9,121 bases of DNA from positions 1 through 9,121 of the forward strand of contig CAJKOS010000068.1 of assembly GCA_905201565.1 (NCBI GenBank). The letters are read 5' to 3'. Below the pieces are notes generated by a model, which was not told the origin of the DNA, ran no database searches, and saw nothing but the letters and a program-made list of their open reading frames with translations. The position numbers and the translations under genes were made by a program. Origin of the DNA: an uncultured Erysipelotrichaceae bacterium (GTDB taxonomy: Bacteria > Bacillota_I > Bacilli_A > Erysipelotrichales > Erysipelotrichaceae). Numbering within the stretch: the first letter of the stretch is position 1; each line of letters opens with the position of its first letter. This document shows positions 1-6,168 of the stretch, piece by piece.

Positions 1-106
1 CAGGTCTTAAAGAATCAAGAACCTCTGTTACTGCCTGTAAGAATTCAGGCTGATCAGGGTTCTTCTGCTTTACTTCTTCGATAACTCTTTCGACATATTT
101 GCTCAT
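1..106 (-). CDS. gdhA: NADP-type glutamate dehydrogenase, N-terminal fragment
   Basis: Only the first 35 codons lie in the window; the gene runs off the left edge. The reading begins MSKYVERVIEEVK and continues through a segment containing NPDQPEFLQAV and EVLDSLRP. From memory this closely matches the start of Clostridium symbiosum-type hexameric glutamate dehydrogenase (MSKYVDRVIAEV, then EPEFVQTVEEVLSSLGP) and resembles E. coli GdhA. The family enzyme is cytoplasmic and interconverts 2-oxoglutarate plus ammonium and glutamate; here it would assimilate ammonium or ferment glutamate. The ATG at 106 is chosen because AGAGGA (118-113) lies 6 nt upstream and because the N-terminus aligns with the family. 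Cofactor preference and catalytic residues are outside the window. It is transcribed separately from the SseB-domain gene upstream, judging by a promoter-like element in the gap. Confidence 0.88.
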   Translation of the reverse strand, partial: MSKYVERVIEEVKQKNPDQPEFLQAVTEVLDSLRP

Positions 107-138
107 ACGTTATCCTCTGCTTTCTTTTTAACGCATTT

Positions 139-167
139 ATTTTACTCTTGTTCAGCAAAAATGAAAA
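139..167 (-). promoter_or_regulatory. Probable gdhA promoter
   Basis: On the minus strand the -35-like TTTTCA (167-162, 4 of 6 consensus bases) is followed by a 17-nt spacer and TAAAAT (144-139, 5 of 6). Transcription would start near 132, giving a leader of about 26 nt with AGAGGA before the ATG at 106. The -35 overlaps one of two palindromic boxes, which suggests regulation. Confidence 0.5.
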
Positions 168-193
168 TACTTTCTTTGTTTGAAAATATTTTC
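163..193. repeat. Two tandem palindromic boxes upstream of gdhA
   Basis: GAAAATATTTTC at 182-193 is a perfect 12-bp palindrome, extended to 14 bp by flanking T and A at 181 and 194. A near copy, GAAAATACTTTC (plus strand, one mismatch from the first), lies at 163-174. The two start 19 bp apart. The left copy overlaps the predicted gdhA -35 and the right one overlaps the stop codon of the SseB-domain gene. They look like paired operator sites, but I do not recognise the regulator. The arrangement differs from the CodY box (ATTTTC before GAAAAT) and from the GlnR/TnrA site. Confidence 0.45.
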
Positions 194-1427
194 AATCCTG
201 ATGATTCTGACGATCAAAACTCATGCCACCTTCACCCGGGTTGCCAAACTCCTTCCGATAGGTATCCTGCTTCGTAATCACATCAATCAGTTCTGAAGGC
301 AGGTAGACAAACACCGGTCCAAACGGGTTGATCACCAGTCCCTGGTGTCCCTTCCACATGATGTTCACAGCATCCTGGAAGGTAATACCAAGCGTAGAAG
401 GCTGTTTGCCAGAACGGAATAACTGTTTCCATCCCTTGAGGGCTTCCATATCGGTAAACAGCGCAAACGTGCGCACTTCCTTGCCACTGTCTGTGCGGTT
501 TACCCCCATAAAACCAATCTTTGTATCCTGGGAGAAACCAACCTTGCCATCGATGACACTAGGCATATGTTCCATCATGACCGGCACTGTAAAACGGCTG
601 TGGGTCAAAACTCTGATAAACCGGGTCATGAATTCATGTTCACGGCTGTATCGCGCATATTCATATGTCATGCCATAGAGCAATGGATTTTCCACATTGA
701 CTGCAGGTTTATTGTCAGTAGGCAATACACTGGAAATTACCGCAAAGCGAAGATCATCCGGATTGACATTCTTCAATCCATCAAGAGTAAGCTGAACCGG
801 TTCATCTTTGGCTTCCAGTACTGTGATACCACCTTTCTGCATAGCAGCTACGCGGACACGCTTGGAAGTACCATCCGACAGCAGCAACGCGGCAAGGTCT
901 CCATTTTTGATCTCTCCATGTACAATCCCTTCCACAAGCAGATGTTCCTCATGGATGACATTGGTAATCATCAATGTATAGCGGCGCTTTTCCTTATTTG
1001 TATATACCGTCTCTCTTTTCAATACATTCTCAATGCGGGCAGCCTTGAGGTTGATGGGCACAACCTTCTTTGTGAAGATGAGACCTGCCACAACAAGCAT
1101 GGCAGCACCAGCCAGAGCTCTGTATAAAGCAGATGGGTCATTCAAAGCACTGACAAAGTTGCCCATGACAAAGTACATGCATACGATCATCATTGCCCAG
1201 AAGATGTAGGCATGTGGCAGTTTCTTTGCATCAATCGCCCCCAGTATTGCACACTGCTTGTAAAAGGAAACAACAAGGCAGGCAATACCGAGCAAAGTTG
1301 TCACGGTATAGGACATGACCATTGTCACATTCTGTATGTTAAAGGCGGTCAGTATTAACATGAGTCCACCATAGAAGGAAAGACCCATACCAATCATATT
1401 TACATAAGCAATCCATTTATTCTTCAT
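192..1427 (-). CDS. Four-helix membrane protein with C-terminal SseB-type domain
   Basis: The 411-residue protein has three visible parts. Residues about 5-28, 33-55, 71-93 and 103-120 are hydrophobic and predict four membrane helices. Residues about 149-215 (EGIVHGEIKNGDLAALLLSDG and following strands) resemble the small beta-barrel of translation-factor domain 2; this is a similarity by eye only. Residues about 255-388 match the SseB N-terminal domain pattern: an N-terminal helix, VPVMM, FALFTDMEALKGW, then GLVINPFGPVFVYLP. SseB-domain proteins are widespread but their biochemical role is unclear. The ATG at 1427 lies 4 nt after the stop codon of the BlaI-like gene and has no strong Shine-Dalgarno, so translation is probably coupled. 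By analogy with BlaI-BlaR1 pairs it may be a membrane sensor or effector for that repressor, but no HExxH zinc-peptidase motif is present. Function is not established. Confidence 0.82.
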   Translation of the reverse strand: MKNKWIAYVNMIGMGLSFYGGLMLILTAFNIQNVTMVMSYTVTTLLGIACLVVSFYKQCAILGAIDAKKLPHAYIFWAMMIVCMYFVMGNFVSALNDPSALYRALAGAAMLVVAGLIFTKKVVPINLKAARIENVLKRETVYTNKEKRRYTLMITNVIHEEHLLVEGIVHGEIKNGDLAALLLSDGTSKRVRVAAMQKGGITVLEAKDEPVQLTLDGLKNVNPDDLRFAVISSVLPTDNKPAVNVENPLLYGMTYEYARYSREHEFMTRFIRVLTHSRFTVPVMMEHMPSVIDGKVGFSQDTKIGFMGVNRTDSGKEVRTFALFTDMEALKGWKQLFRSGKQPSTLGITFQDAVNIMWKGHQGLVINPFGPVFVYLPSELIDVITKQDTYRKEFGNPGEGGMSFDRQNHQD

Positions 1428-1431
1428 AGAT

Positions 1432-1785
1432 TTATATCGTATATCTGCGGATGATGTTCAAAAGGCGGCCTGCATCAAGCCGGGAAATACCTTCATGAGC
1501 AAAATAGCTCTCAAGAAACTGGGCAAGGGAACCCTGGTAGTTTGTTTTGATAAAGGACTTTGCCCAATCATGGTAATACATACCGCGTTCCACCTTCATA
1601 TAGAGCCTGCTGTCACGATTTTCAAGCATTTCCTTGTCACGCATTCTCTTGATCAGCGTAAAGACAGTGGACTTCTTCCAGGCATAATTGTTTTCACAAA
1701 GCTTCACCAGCTGCATGGAACCAATACCCGGATTTGCCCAGACCCATTCAGCGATCTTCATTTCTGCCTCGCTCATCATACGCAT
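1432..1785 (-). CDS. BlaI/MecI/CopY-family transcriptional repressor
   Basis: This is a 117-residue winged-helix protein with the family layout: MSEAEMKIAEWVWANPGIGSMQL (first helices), AWKKSTVFTLIKRMRDKEMLENRD (recognition helix and wing) and a C-terminal helical region (FIKTNYQGSLAQFLESYF) for dimerisation. BlaI/MecI and CopY bind TACAnnTGTA-type operators as dimers, and BlaI/MecI are relieved by proteolysis after a BlaR1/MecR1 signal. The start is placed at ATG 1785 because GGAGG (1795-1791) lies 5 nt upstream and the predicted transcription start is near 1798. ATGs at 1797, 1788, 1779 and 1776 and a TTG at 1833 are alternatives, and the TTG coincides with the predicted -35. Its operator-like site lies within its own promoter, implying autoregulation. 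It is followed after 4 nt by the four-helix SseB-domain gene. Inducer and target genes are unknown. Confidence 0.85.
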   Translation of the reverse strand: MRMMSEAEMKIAEWVWANPGIGSMQLVKLCENNYAWKKSTVFTLIKRMRDKEMLENRDSRLYMKVERGMYYHDWAKSFIKTNYQGSLAQFLESYFAHEGISRLDAGRLLNIIRRYTI

Positions 1786-1804
1786 CATTTCCTCCATCGA
1801 GTTT

Positions 1805-1833
1805 AGTCTACATTTGTCAATCATGATAGTCAA
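1805..1833 (-). promoter_or_regulatory. Promoter with BlaI/CopY-type operator for the repressor operon
   Basis: Minus strand TTGACT (1833-1828, 5 of 6) is separated by exactly 17 nt from TAGACT (1810-1805, 4 of 6). Between them, ending over the first two bases of the -10, is GACAAATGTA (1818-1809), which fits the cop-box consensus [T/G]ACAnnTGTA exactly and the BlaI half-sites TACA/TGTA with one change. Binding there would block RNA polymerase. Predicted transcription starts near 1798, immediately before GGAGG and ATG 1785. Confidence 0.62.
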
Positions 1834-1863
1834 ACAAAAAGAACCCTATCTGTGACAGGATTC
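1831..1863 (-). terminator. Intrinsic terminator of tcdA
   Basis: Minus strand GAATCCTGTC (1863-1854) pairs with GATAGGGTTC (1850-1841) over 10 bp, including two G-U pairs, with a three-base loop. It is followed by TTTTTGTTTG (1840-1831). It lies 9 nt after the tcdA stop codon. The end of the T-tract overlaps the -35 of the BlaI-like gene's promoter, so the two transcription units abut. Confidence 0.85.
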
Positions 1864-1872
1864 ATACATTGT

Positions 1873-2595
1873 TCACATTCCTTTTTCCAAAAGCCCCTCC
1901 ACGACCTTTGCGGCAATGAGAAGACCAGCTGCAGACGGCACAAAGGCACTGCTGCCGGGAATGGAACGTTTGCCTTCCGGTATTTCTTCTCCACTTTCTT
2001 CTTTTGCTTTAATTGGAAGTTCTTCACTATAGACAACCGGAAGCTTCGCTATGCCTTTCTTTTTTAATTCCCTGCGCATGACCCTTGCCAGCGGATCATT
2101 CTTTGTCTTAAACAAGTCTGTATAGACAAGTTTCGATGGATCCATACGATTACCACACCCCATGCTGGAGATAATGGGAATGTCATTGTCTCCTGCGGCA
2201 AGAATGATGTCAATTTTGGCCGATACCGTATCGATGGCATCAACGATATAGTCCCACTTGGCAAAGGGAAAATCATCTCTCTTTTCCGGCAGATAAAAGG
2301 TTGGATAGCAGTTTACAGTAATGGAGGGATCAATATCATGAATTCTCTCTTTTGCCACATCGCACTTCAGCTTTCCAAGTGTGCTGTGCAAAGCAAAGAT
2401 CTGTCGGTTGAGATTCGTCAAAGAAACATCATCATGGTCGATGAGATCCAAAGTACCTATTCCGCTTCTTGCCAGCGCTTCTACCACATAACCGCCTACG
2501 CCGCCAATCCCGAAGACAGCGACTCTTTTGTTCTGTAATGTTTGTAATGCCTCTGCCCCTATCAGCATCTGGAATCTTGCATATTGATTTGTCAT
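1873..2595 (-). CDS. tcdA: tRNA threonylcarbamoyladenosine dehydratase (ThiF/E1-like)
   Basis: The 240-residue protein has the E1-like adenylating fold. It shows an ATP-binding glycine loop VAVFGIGGVGGYVVEALARSG (about 25-45), the conserved NLNRQ segment (61-65), VDAIDT (118-123) and a cysteine in SSMGCGNRMDP (C147). This matches TcdA (YgdL/CsdL; YrvM in B. subtilis), which dehydrates t6A at position 37 of ANN-decoding tRNAs to cyclic ct6A in the cytoplasm. ThiF and MoeB are paralogous alternatives, but the TKNDPLARVMRRELKKKGI and SIPGSSAFVPSAAGLLIA stretches and the length favour TcdA. The ATG at 2595 is chosen because TNQYARFQMLIG aligns with the usual start and because a promoter -10 sits just upstream. 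No good Shine-Dalgarno is visible. An ATG at 2613 would add six residues. No csdA/csdE sulfur-transfer partner is adjacent. Confidence 0.88.
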   Translation of the reverse strand: MTNQYARFQMLIGAEALQTLQNKRVAVFGIGGVGGYVVEALARSGIGTLDLIDHDDVSLTNLNRQIFALHSTLGKLKCDVAKERIHDIDPSITVNCYPTFYLPEKRDDFPFAKWDYIVDAIDTVSAKIDIILAAGDNDIPIISSMGCGNRMDPSKLVYTDLFKTKNDPLARVMRRELKKKGIAKLPVVYSEELPIKAKEESGEEIPEGKRSIPGSSAFVPSAAGLLIAAKVVEGLLEKGM

Positions 2596-2601
2596 ATTGC
2601 C

Positions 2602-2630
2602 ATTGTATCCCATCCAGATCTTTCTGCAAA
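2602..2630 (-). promoter_or_regulatory. Possible leaderless promoter of tcdA
   Basis: Minus strand TTTGCA (2630-2625, 4 of 6) is followed by a 17-nt spacer and TACAAT (2607-2602, 5 of 6). Six nucleotides separate the -10 from the A of ATG 2595, so the first transcribed base could be that A. This fits the lack of a clear ribosome binding site. It remains a pattern match in an AT-rich gap. Confidence 0.4.
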
Positions 2631-2655
2631 GAAAAAGCACAGAACGCAAATGAAT

Positions 2656-2717
2656 AAAGTGGCACCTGAAGAATGCCAGCACTGTCAAGGTGCTGCTCTC
2701 CGTACAGGTACCACTTT
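2656..2717 (-). ncRNA. Structured RNA element between pflB and tcdA
   Basis: On the minus strand, AAAGTGGTACCTG (2717-2705) pairs with CAGGTGCCACTTT (2668-2656) over 13 continuous base pairs, including one central U-G wobble. Inside, CAGCAC (2695-2690) pairs with GTGCTG (2682-2677) around a seven-base loop, and internal loops of about 8-9 nt separate the two helices. The wobble would be a C-A mismatch if the plus strand were transcribed, so the element is read on the minus strand, as are the genes. It begins 35 nt after the pflB stop. The downstream sequence (ATTCATTTGCG) is only moderately T-rich. It may be a poor terminator, a 3'-end stabiliser of the pfl mRNA or a structured leader for tcdA. 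I do not recognise a riboswitch class. Confidence 0.45.
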
Positions 2718-2752
2718 ATATCAAATAATCTCAAAGATTTCAGAATTAAAAT

Positions 2753-5017
2753 TTACATTCTGTCATGGCATGTGCGGCTGATGACATCGAGCTGCTGTTC
2801 ACGCGTCAGATCGATGAACTTGACCGCATAACCAGATACACGGATGGTGAAGTTAGCATATTCTGGCTTTTCAGGATGTTCCATAGCATCCTTCAGCTTG
2901 TCCACACCGAAGACGTTGACATTGAGGTGGTGTGCACCATTCTCGAAATAACCATCAAGTACATGGACAAGGTTTGTTGTACGTTCGTCATCATTATGAC
3001 CAAGCGCACCAGGGTTGATGGTCTGTGTGTTGGAAATACCATCGAGGGCATATTCATATGGCAGCTTTGCTACAGAGTTCAGGGAAGCAAGCAGACCATT
3101 CTTTTCTGCACCATAAGCAGGGTTAGCACCTGGCGCAAATGGCTTGTAAGCCTCTCTTCCATCAGGGAGGGCACCTGTAGCCTTACCATAGACAACATTG
3201 GATGTGATTGTCAGAATGGAAGTTGTTGGTTCAGAGTCACGGTATGTGTGGTGCTTCTTGACCTTTGTGATGAATTCCTTGAGCAGCCATACTGCAATTT
3301 CATCTGCTCTGTCATCATCATTACCATAGTGAGGGAAGTCACCTTCTACCTTGTAGTCCACAACAAGACCGGATTCATCACGGACTGTCTTGACCTTTGC
3401 ATACTTGATAGCGCAAAGAGAGTCTACAACATGGGAGAAACCAGCAATACCTGTTGCGAATGTACGTCTTACATCAGTATCGATGAGTGCCATTTCAGCA
3501 GATTCATAGTAGTACTTGTCATGCATGTAGTGGATGAGGTTGAGGATGTTTACATACAATCCTGCCAGCCAATCCATCATGAGGTCGAACTTATGCATTA
3601 CTTCATCATAGTCGAGGTATTCAGAAGTGATAGGTGCATATTCAGGACCTACCTGCATGTGGTTGCCCTTCTTGTCGAGGAACTTTTCATCCTTACCACC
3701 ATTGATAGCATAGAGAAGGCACTTTGCAAGGTTTGCACGAGCACCAAAGAACTGGATTTCCTTACCTGTTTCTGTTGCGGATACGCAGCAGCAGATGCTG
3801 TAGTCATCACCCCAGATCGGACGCATTACATCATCGTTTTCATACTGGATGGAAGATGTTGTGATGGAAATCTTTGCGGCATAGCGGCGGAAGTTTTCCG
3901 GCAGTGCCTTTGTATAGAGAACTGTGAGGTTTGGTTCTGGAGAAGGACCCATGTTTTCCAGTGTGTGGAGGAAACGGAAGTCATTCTTTGTGACCATGTG
4001 ACGGCCATCCATACCAATACCTGCCATTTCCAGTGTTGCCCATACAGGGTCACCAGAGAAGAGCTGGTTGTAGGAAGGAATACGGGCAAACTTGACCATT
4101 CTGAACTTCAGAACGAGATGGTCGATGAGTTCCTGTGCTTCCTTTTCTGTGAGTGTGCCTTCTTTGAGGTCACGTTCAATATAAATGTCGAGGAATGTGG
4201 AAATACGTCCTACAGACATTGCAGCACCGTTCTGTGTCTTGATAGCAGCAAGGTAGCCAAAGTACAGCCACTGTACTGCTTCACGGGCATTCATAGCTGG
4301 CTTGGAAATGTCATAGCCATAGATCTTTGCCATTTCCTTCATGCCGTTGAGAGCACGGATCTGATCAGAGATCTCTTCACGCTGTCTGATGATGTTATCG
4401 AGCATTGTGCCATCACCACAGTTCTTGAGGTCCTGCTTCTTTTCAGCAATCAGTCTGTCAATACCATAGAGGGCAATACGGCGGTAGTCACCAACAATAC
4501 GGCCTCTTCCATAAGTATCCGGAAGACCTGTGACGATGTGGGAATGACGTGCCGCACGCATTTCATCTGTATAAGCATCGAATACTGCCTGGTTGTGTGT
4601 CTTATGGTATTCGTTGAAGATCTGGTCATACTTTTCATTGACCTTGTAGCCATACGTTTCAGCAGCCTGCTGTGCCATCTTGATACCACCATATGGCATG
4701 AAGGCACGCTTGAGCGGCTTGTCTGTCTGCAGACCTACTACCTTTTCAAGATCCTTCATCGATTCATCGATGTAGCCAGGACCATAGGCAGTGAGACTGG
4801 AAACAACTTCTGTTTCACATTCGAGAACACCACCCTTGGCGCGTTCTTCTTTCTGCAGTTCCTGTACTTTGTCCCAAAGTTTGTTTGTTGCGTCTGTTGC
4901 GTCTTCAAGGAAACTTTCATCACCTTCATACTGGGTGTAGTTGTTCTGAATGAAGTCTCTGACATTGATGTCATTCAGCCAGTGTGTTCCCTTGAAACCT
5001 CTGTAAGCTTCTGTCAT
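2753..5017 (-). CDS. pflB: Formate C-acetyltransferase (pyruvate formate-lyase)
   Basis: This 754-residue glycyl-radical enzyme cleaves pyruvate with CoA to acetyl-CoA and formate in the anaerobic cytoplasm. The catalytic cysteine pair is in [21 protein letters not shown]410-C411 correspond to C418-C419 of E. coli PflB. The C-terminal radical loop RVSGYAVKF carries the radical glycine at G729. [11 protein letters not shown] and LLYAINGG are family hallmarks, and the length equals that of typical PFLs (about 750-760). Two local differences stand out: an extra cysteine (C409) before the pair, and SATETG where E. coli has SPMIVG. The ATG at 5017 has an AAGGAGAG ribosome binding site within the last codons of pflA, 1 nt away, so the two are co-translated. 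Its in-frame codons avoid TTA, CTA and TCA, indicating strong codon bias and probably high expression. No strong terminator follows directly. Confidence 0.97.
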   Translation of the reverse strand: MTEAYRGFKGTHWLNDINVRDFIQNNYTQYEGDESFLEDATDATNKLWDKVQELQKEERAKGGVLECETEVVSSLTAYGPGYIDESMKDLEKVVGLQTDKPLKRAFMPYGGIKMAQQAAETYGYKVNEKYDQIFNEYHKTHNQAVFDAYTDEMRAARHSHIVTGLPDTYGRGRIVGDYRRIALYGIDRLIAEKKQDLKNCGDGTMLDNIIRQREEISDQIRALNGMKEMAKIYGYDISKPAMNAREAVQWLYFGYLAAIKTQNGAAMSVGRISTFLDIYIERDLKEGTLTEKEAQELIDHLVLKFRMVKFARIPSYNQLFSGDPVWATLEMAGIGMDGRHMVTKNDFRFLHTLENMGPSPEPNLTVLYTKALPENFRRYAAKISITTSSIQYENDDVMRPIWGDDYSICCCVSATETGKEIQFFGARANLAKCLLYAINGGKDEKFLDKKGNHMQVGPEYAPITSEYLDYDEVMHKFDLMMDWLAGLYVNILNLIHYMHDKYYYESAEMALIDTDVRRTFATGIAGFSHVVDSLCAIKYAKVKTVRDESGLVVDYKVEGDFPHYGNDDDRADEIAVWLLKEFITKVKKHHTYRDSEPTTSILTITSNVVYGKATGALPDGREAYKPFAPGANPAYGAEKNGLLASLNSVAKLPYEYALDGISNTQTINPGALGHNDDERTTNLVHVLDGYFENGAHHLNVNVFGVDKLKDAMEHPEKPEYANFTIRVSGYAVKFIDLTREQQLDVISRTCHDRM

Positions 5018-5018
5018 G

Positions 5019-5753
5019 TTAACTCTCCTTTTTTCCTTTCAATATTTCTTCTGCCACCTTAACCTGTTCGGCAGTTGGTGACTCTGTATCACCTAAAGTA
5101 TACGGTATGCCAAGTTTTTCCCACTTATATGCTCCAAGGGAGTGGTAAGGCAATACCTCAATCTTTTGTACATTATGCAATGTTGCTATAAAGTCGTGGG
5201 TTCTTCCTAAAGAAGCTGGATCATCAGTCACCCCAGGCACAAGTACCTGACGAATCCAGATTGACTTATGTATCTCGTCGAGATACCGGAAACCTTCCAG
5301 AATGTTGTCATTTGGTACACCTGTCAGAGCGATGTGGGCTTCTTTATCAATATGTTTGATATCCACCAGCAATAAGTCTGTCATTTCCATCAGTTGGGCA
5401 AACTTTGAGAAGAATGGTTCTTCCTTCGTGAATGGCTGTAAAGCTGTATCAATGCATGTGGAAATGCCACGGGATTTGGCTTCTTTGAATAGTTCGAGAA
5501 GGAAGTCCATCTGCAGTAACGGCTCTCCACCACTTACCGTAATGCCACCTTCATCGCCCCAATAGCTGCGATAGCGTTCTGCTTTATCGAGCAGTTCATT
5601 TACTTCCATGTCTTCGCCTGCACCAATTTTCCATGTGTCCGCATTGTGGCAGAAGCGGCAACGCATTCTGCACCCCTGCAAAAAGATGATAAATCTGACA
5701 CCTGGTCCATCGGCAGATCCGAATGTTTCTATGGAATGCACATTTCCCTTCAT
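5019..5753 (-). CDS. pflA: Pyruvate formate-lyase activating enzyme (radical SAM)
   Basis: The 244-residue protein uses a [4Fe-4S] cluster and S-adenosylmethionine to place the glycyl radical on PflB. The radical-SAM motif CxxxCxxC is C28-C32-C35 in [15 protein letters not shown], preceded by [13 protein letters not shown], a typical PflA N-terminus. [13 protein letters not shown] provides the SAM-binding GGE segment, and LLVDIKHID and [15 protein letters not shown] match the family. Length is normal for PflA (about 245). The ATG at 5753 follows AGGAGA at 8 nt spacing. It is the first gene of a two-gene unit, pflA-pflB, whereas E. coli and S. aureus place the activase after the enzyme. Anaerobic control is suggested by an FNR-type palindrome upstream. 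Confidence 0.96.
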   Translation of the reverse strand: MKGNVHSIETFGSADGPGVRFIIFLQGCRMRCRFCHNADTWKIGAGEDMEVNELLDKAERYRSYWGDEGGITVSGGEPLLQMDFLLELFKEAKSRGISTCIDTALQPFTKEEPFFSKFAQLMEMTDLLLVDIKHIDKEAHIALTGVPNDNILEGFRYLDEIHKSIWIRQVLVPGVTDDPASLGRTHDFIATLHNVQKIEVLPYHSLGAYKWEKLGIPYTLGDTESPTAEQVKVAEEILKGKKES

Positions 5754-5776
5754 GTTATTCTCCTGATTACGTATGT

Positions 5777-5817
5777 ATCATATGCCTTGTGCAAAAGAAT
5801 TCTTTGATTACAATCAA
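5777..5817 (-). promoter_or_regulatory. FNR/CRP-type site and -10 element of the pflA-pflB operon
   Basis: TTGATTACAATCAA (plus strand 5804-5817) matches the FNR consensus TTGATnnnnATCAA in all ten specified bases. A -10-like TATGAT lies on the minus strand at 5782-5777, and the hexamer 17 nt upstream of it (AAAGAA) is not a -35. With transcription starting at about 5770 the palindrome centre is at about -40.5, the position of a class II activator. An oxygen- or redox-responsive CRP/FNR-family protein is the natural inference. The leader to ATG 5753 is about 16 nt. Confidence 0.65.
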
Positions 5818-5829
5818 CTTTTGAATTTT

Positions 5830-5860
5830 ATCAAAAAGAAAAAGGCACATTGTGCCTTTC
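5830..5860 (-). terminator. Intrinsic terminator of rpmE
   Basis: Minus strand AAAGGCAC (5859-5852) and GTGCCTTT (5848-5841) form an 8-bp stem with a three-base loop, followed by TTCTTTTTGA (5840-5831). It lies 13 nt after the rpmE stop codon and just upstream of the pfl activator site, insulating the two units. Confidence 0.9.
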
Positions 5861-5872
5861 TCAAATGTTCAA

Positions 5873-6076
5873 TTATTTCAGACCGTACTTCTTGTTGAAC
5901 TTTTCAACACGACCCTGTGCCTGAGCAAATCTCTGTCTGCCTGTGTAGAATGGATGGCAGTTGCTGCAGGAGTCTACTCTGATTTCCTTGAGTGTGGAAC
6001 CTGTTTCGAATTCAGCACCACAGGATGTGCAGACTACCTTGGCCTTGTAATAATTTGGATGGATACCCTGTTTCAT
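5873..6076 (-). CDS. rpmE: 50S ribosomal protein bL31
   Basis: The 67-residue protein begins MKQGIHPNY and contains the zinc-type pattern CTSC (with VVC) and [14 protein letters not shown], followed by [11 protein letters not shown]. This is the four-cysteine C+ form of bL31, which binds zinc and forms part of the intersubunit bridge in the large ribosomal subunit. The C+ form is usually replaced by a cysteine-free paralogue under zinc limitation; no such paralogue lies in this window. The ATG at 6076 is preferred because GGAGG (6090-6086) lies 9 nt upstream. An in-frame TTG at 6082 would leave a spacing of only 3 nt. The gene has its own promoter in the gap after murA and its own terminator. 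Its nearness to murA recalls the murAB-rho-rpmE order of Bacillus, with rho missing here. Confidence 0.97.
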   Translation of the reverse strand: MKQGIHPNYYKAKVVCTSCGAEFETGSTLKEIRVDSCSNCHPFYTGRQRFAQAQGRVEKFNKKYGLK

Positions 6077-6097
6077 GTTCAATTACCTCCTTCTGCC

Positions 6098-6118
6098 TTA
6101 CGCCACATGCGTGCGTAA
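6098..6118 (-). promoter_or_regulatory. Hairpin in the rpmE leader, possible bL31 autoregulatory site
   Basis: In the 5' leader, TTACGC (6118-6113) pairs with GCGTAA (6103-6098), with a possible two-pair extension around a GCAT loop after one bulged G. It ends 7 nt before GGAGG. Short rpmE leader structures recognised by bL31 have been described in several phyla, including Firmicutes. Whether this hairpin belongs to such a class cannot be decided by eye. Confidence 0.4.
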
Positions 6119-6134
6119 AGAAAGTTGCCATAGA

Positions 6135-6163
6135 ATAATAGCATGTCAAACCCGCAAGTTCAA
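6135..6163 (-). promoter_or_regulatory. Sigma-A-type promoter of rpmE
   Basis: Minus strand TTGAAC (6163-6158, 5 of 6) is followed by 17 nt and TATTAT (6140-6135, 5 of 6). Transcription would start near 6128, giving a leader of about 52 nt that includes the 6098-6118 hairpin and GGAGG. No terminator separates it from murA, so read-through from murA is also possible. Confidence 0.7.
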
Positions 6164-6168
6164 GCCAT

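Noticed and set aside
328..1127. Plus-strand open frames opposite the SseB-domain gene
   Set aside because: They overlap a well-supported minus-strand gene, show no domain character and lack ribosome binding sites.
1786..1833. Longer BlaI-like protein starting at TTG 1833 or ATG 1797
   Set aside because: The TTG coincides with the predicted -35 and has no ribosome binding site. ATG 1797 lies at the predicted transcript start and overlaps the GGAGG that serves ATG 1785.
2596..2688. N-terminal extension of TcdA up to 2688
   Set aside because: The extra 31 residues are unlike the family N-terminus, overlap the structured element and the promoter, and have no ribosome binding site.
2705..2717. 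T-box leader, because the minus strand reads AAAGTGGTACC
   Set aside because: UGGUACC resembles the T-box bulge, but it is fully paired in a 13-bp stem. Only about 35 nt separate it from pflB, leaving no room for stem I or a specifier loop, and tcdA is not a usual T-box target.
2765..5062. A 765-codon open frame on the plus strand opposite pflB
   Set aside because: It is exactly in register with pflB codons, so its lack of stops only means pflB avoids TTA, CTA and TCA codons. The translation is rich in Cys, Ile and Val, lacks recognisable domains and has no start signals.
5841..5859. Rex or CRP-type operator at the GCACA/TGTGC palindrome upstream of pflA
   Set aside because: The palindrome is followed by a T-tract right after rpmE and is better explained as a terminator stem. 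It does not match the Rex consensus TTGTGAnnnnnnTCACAA.
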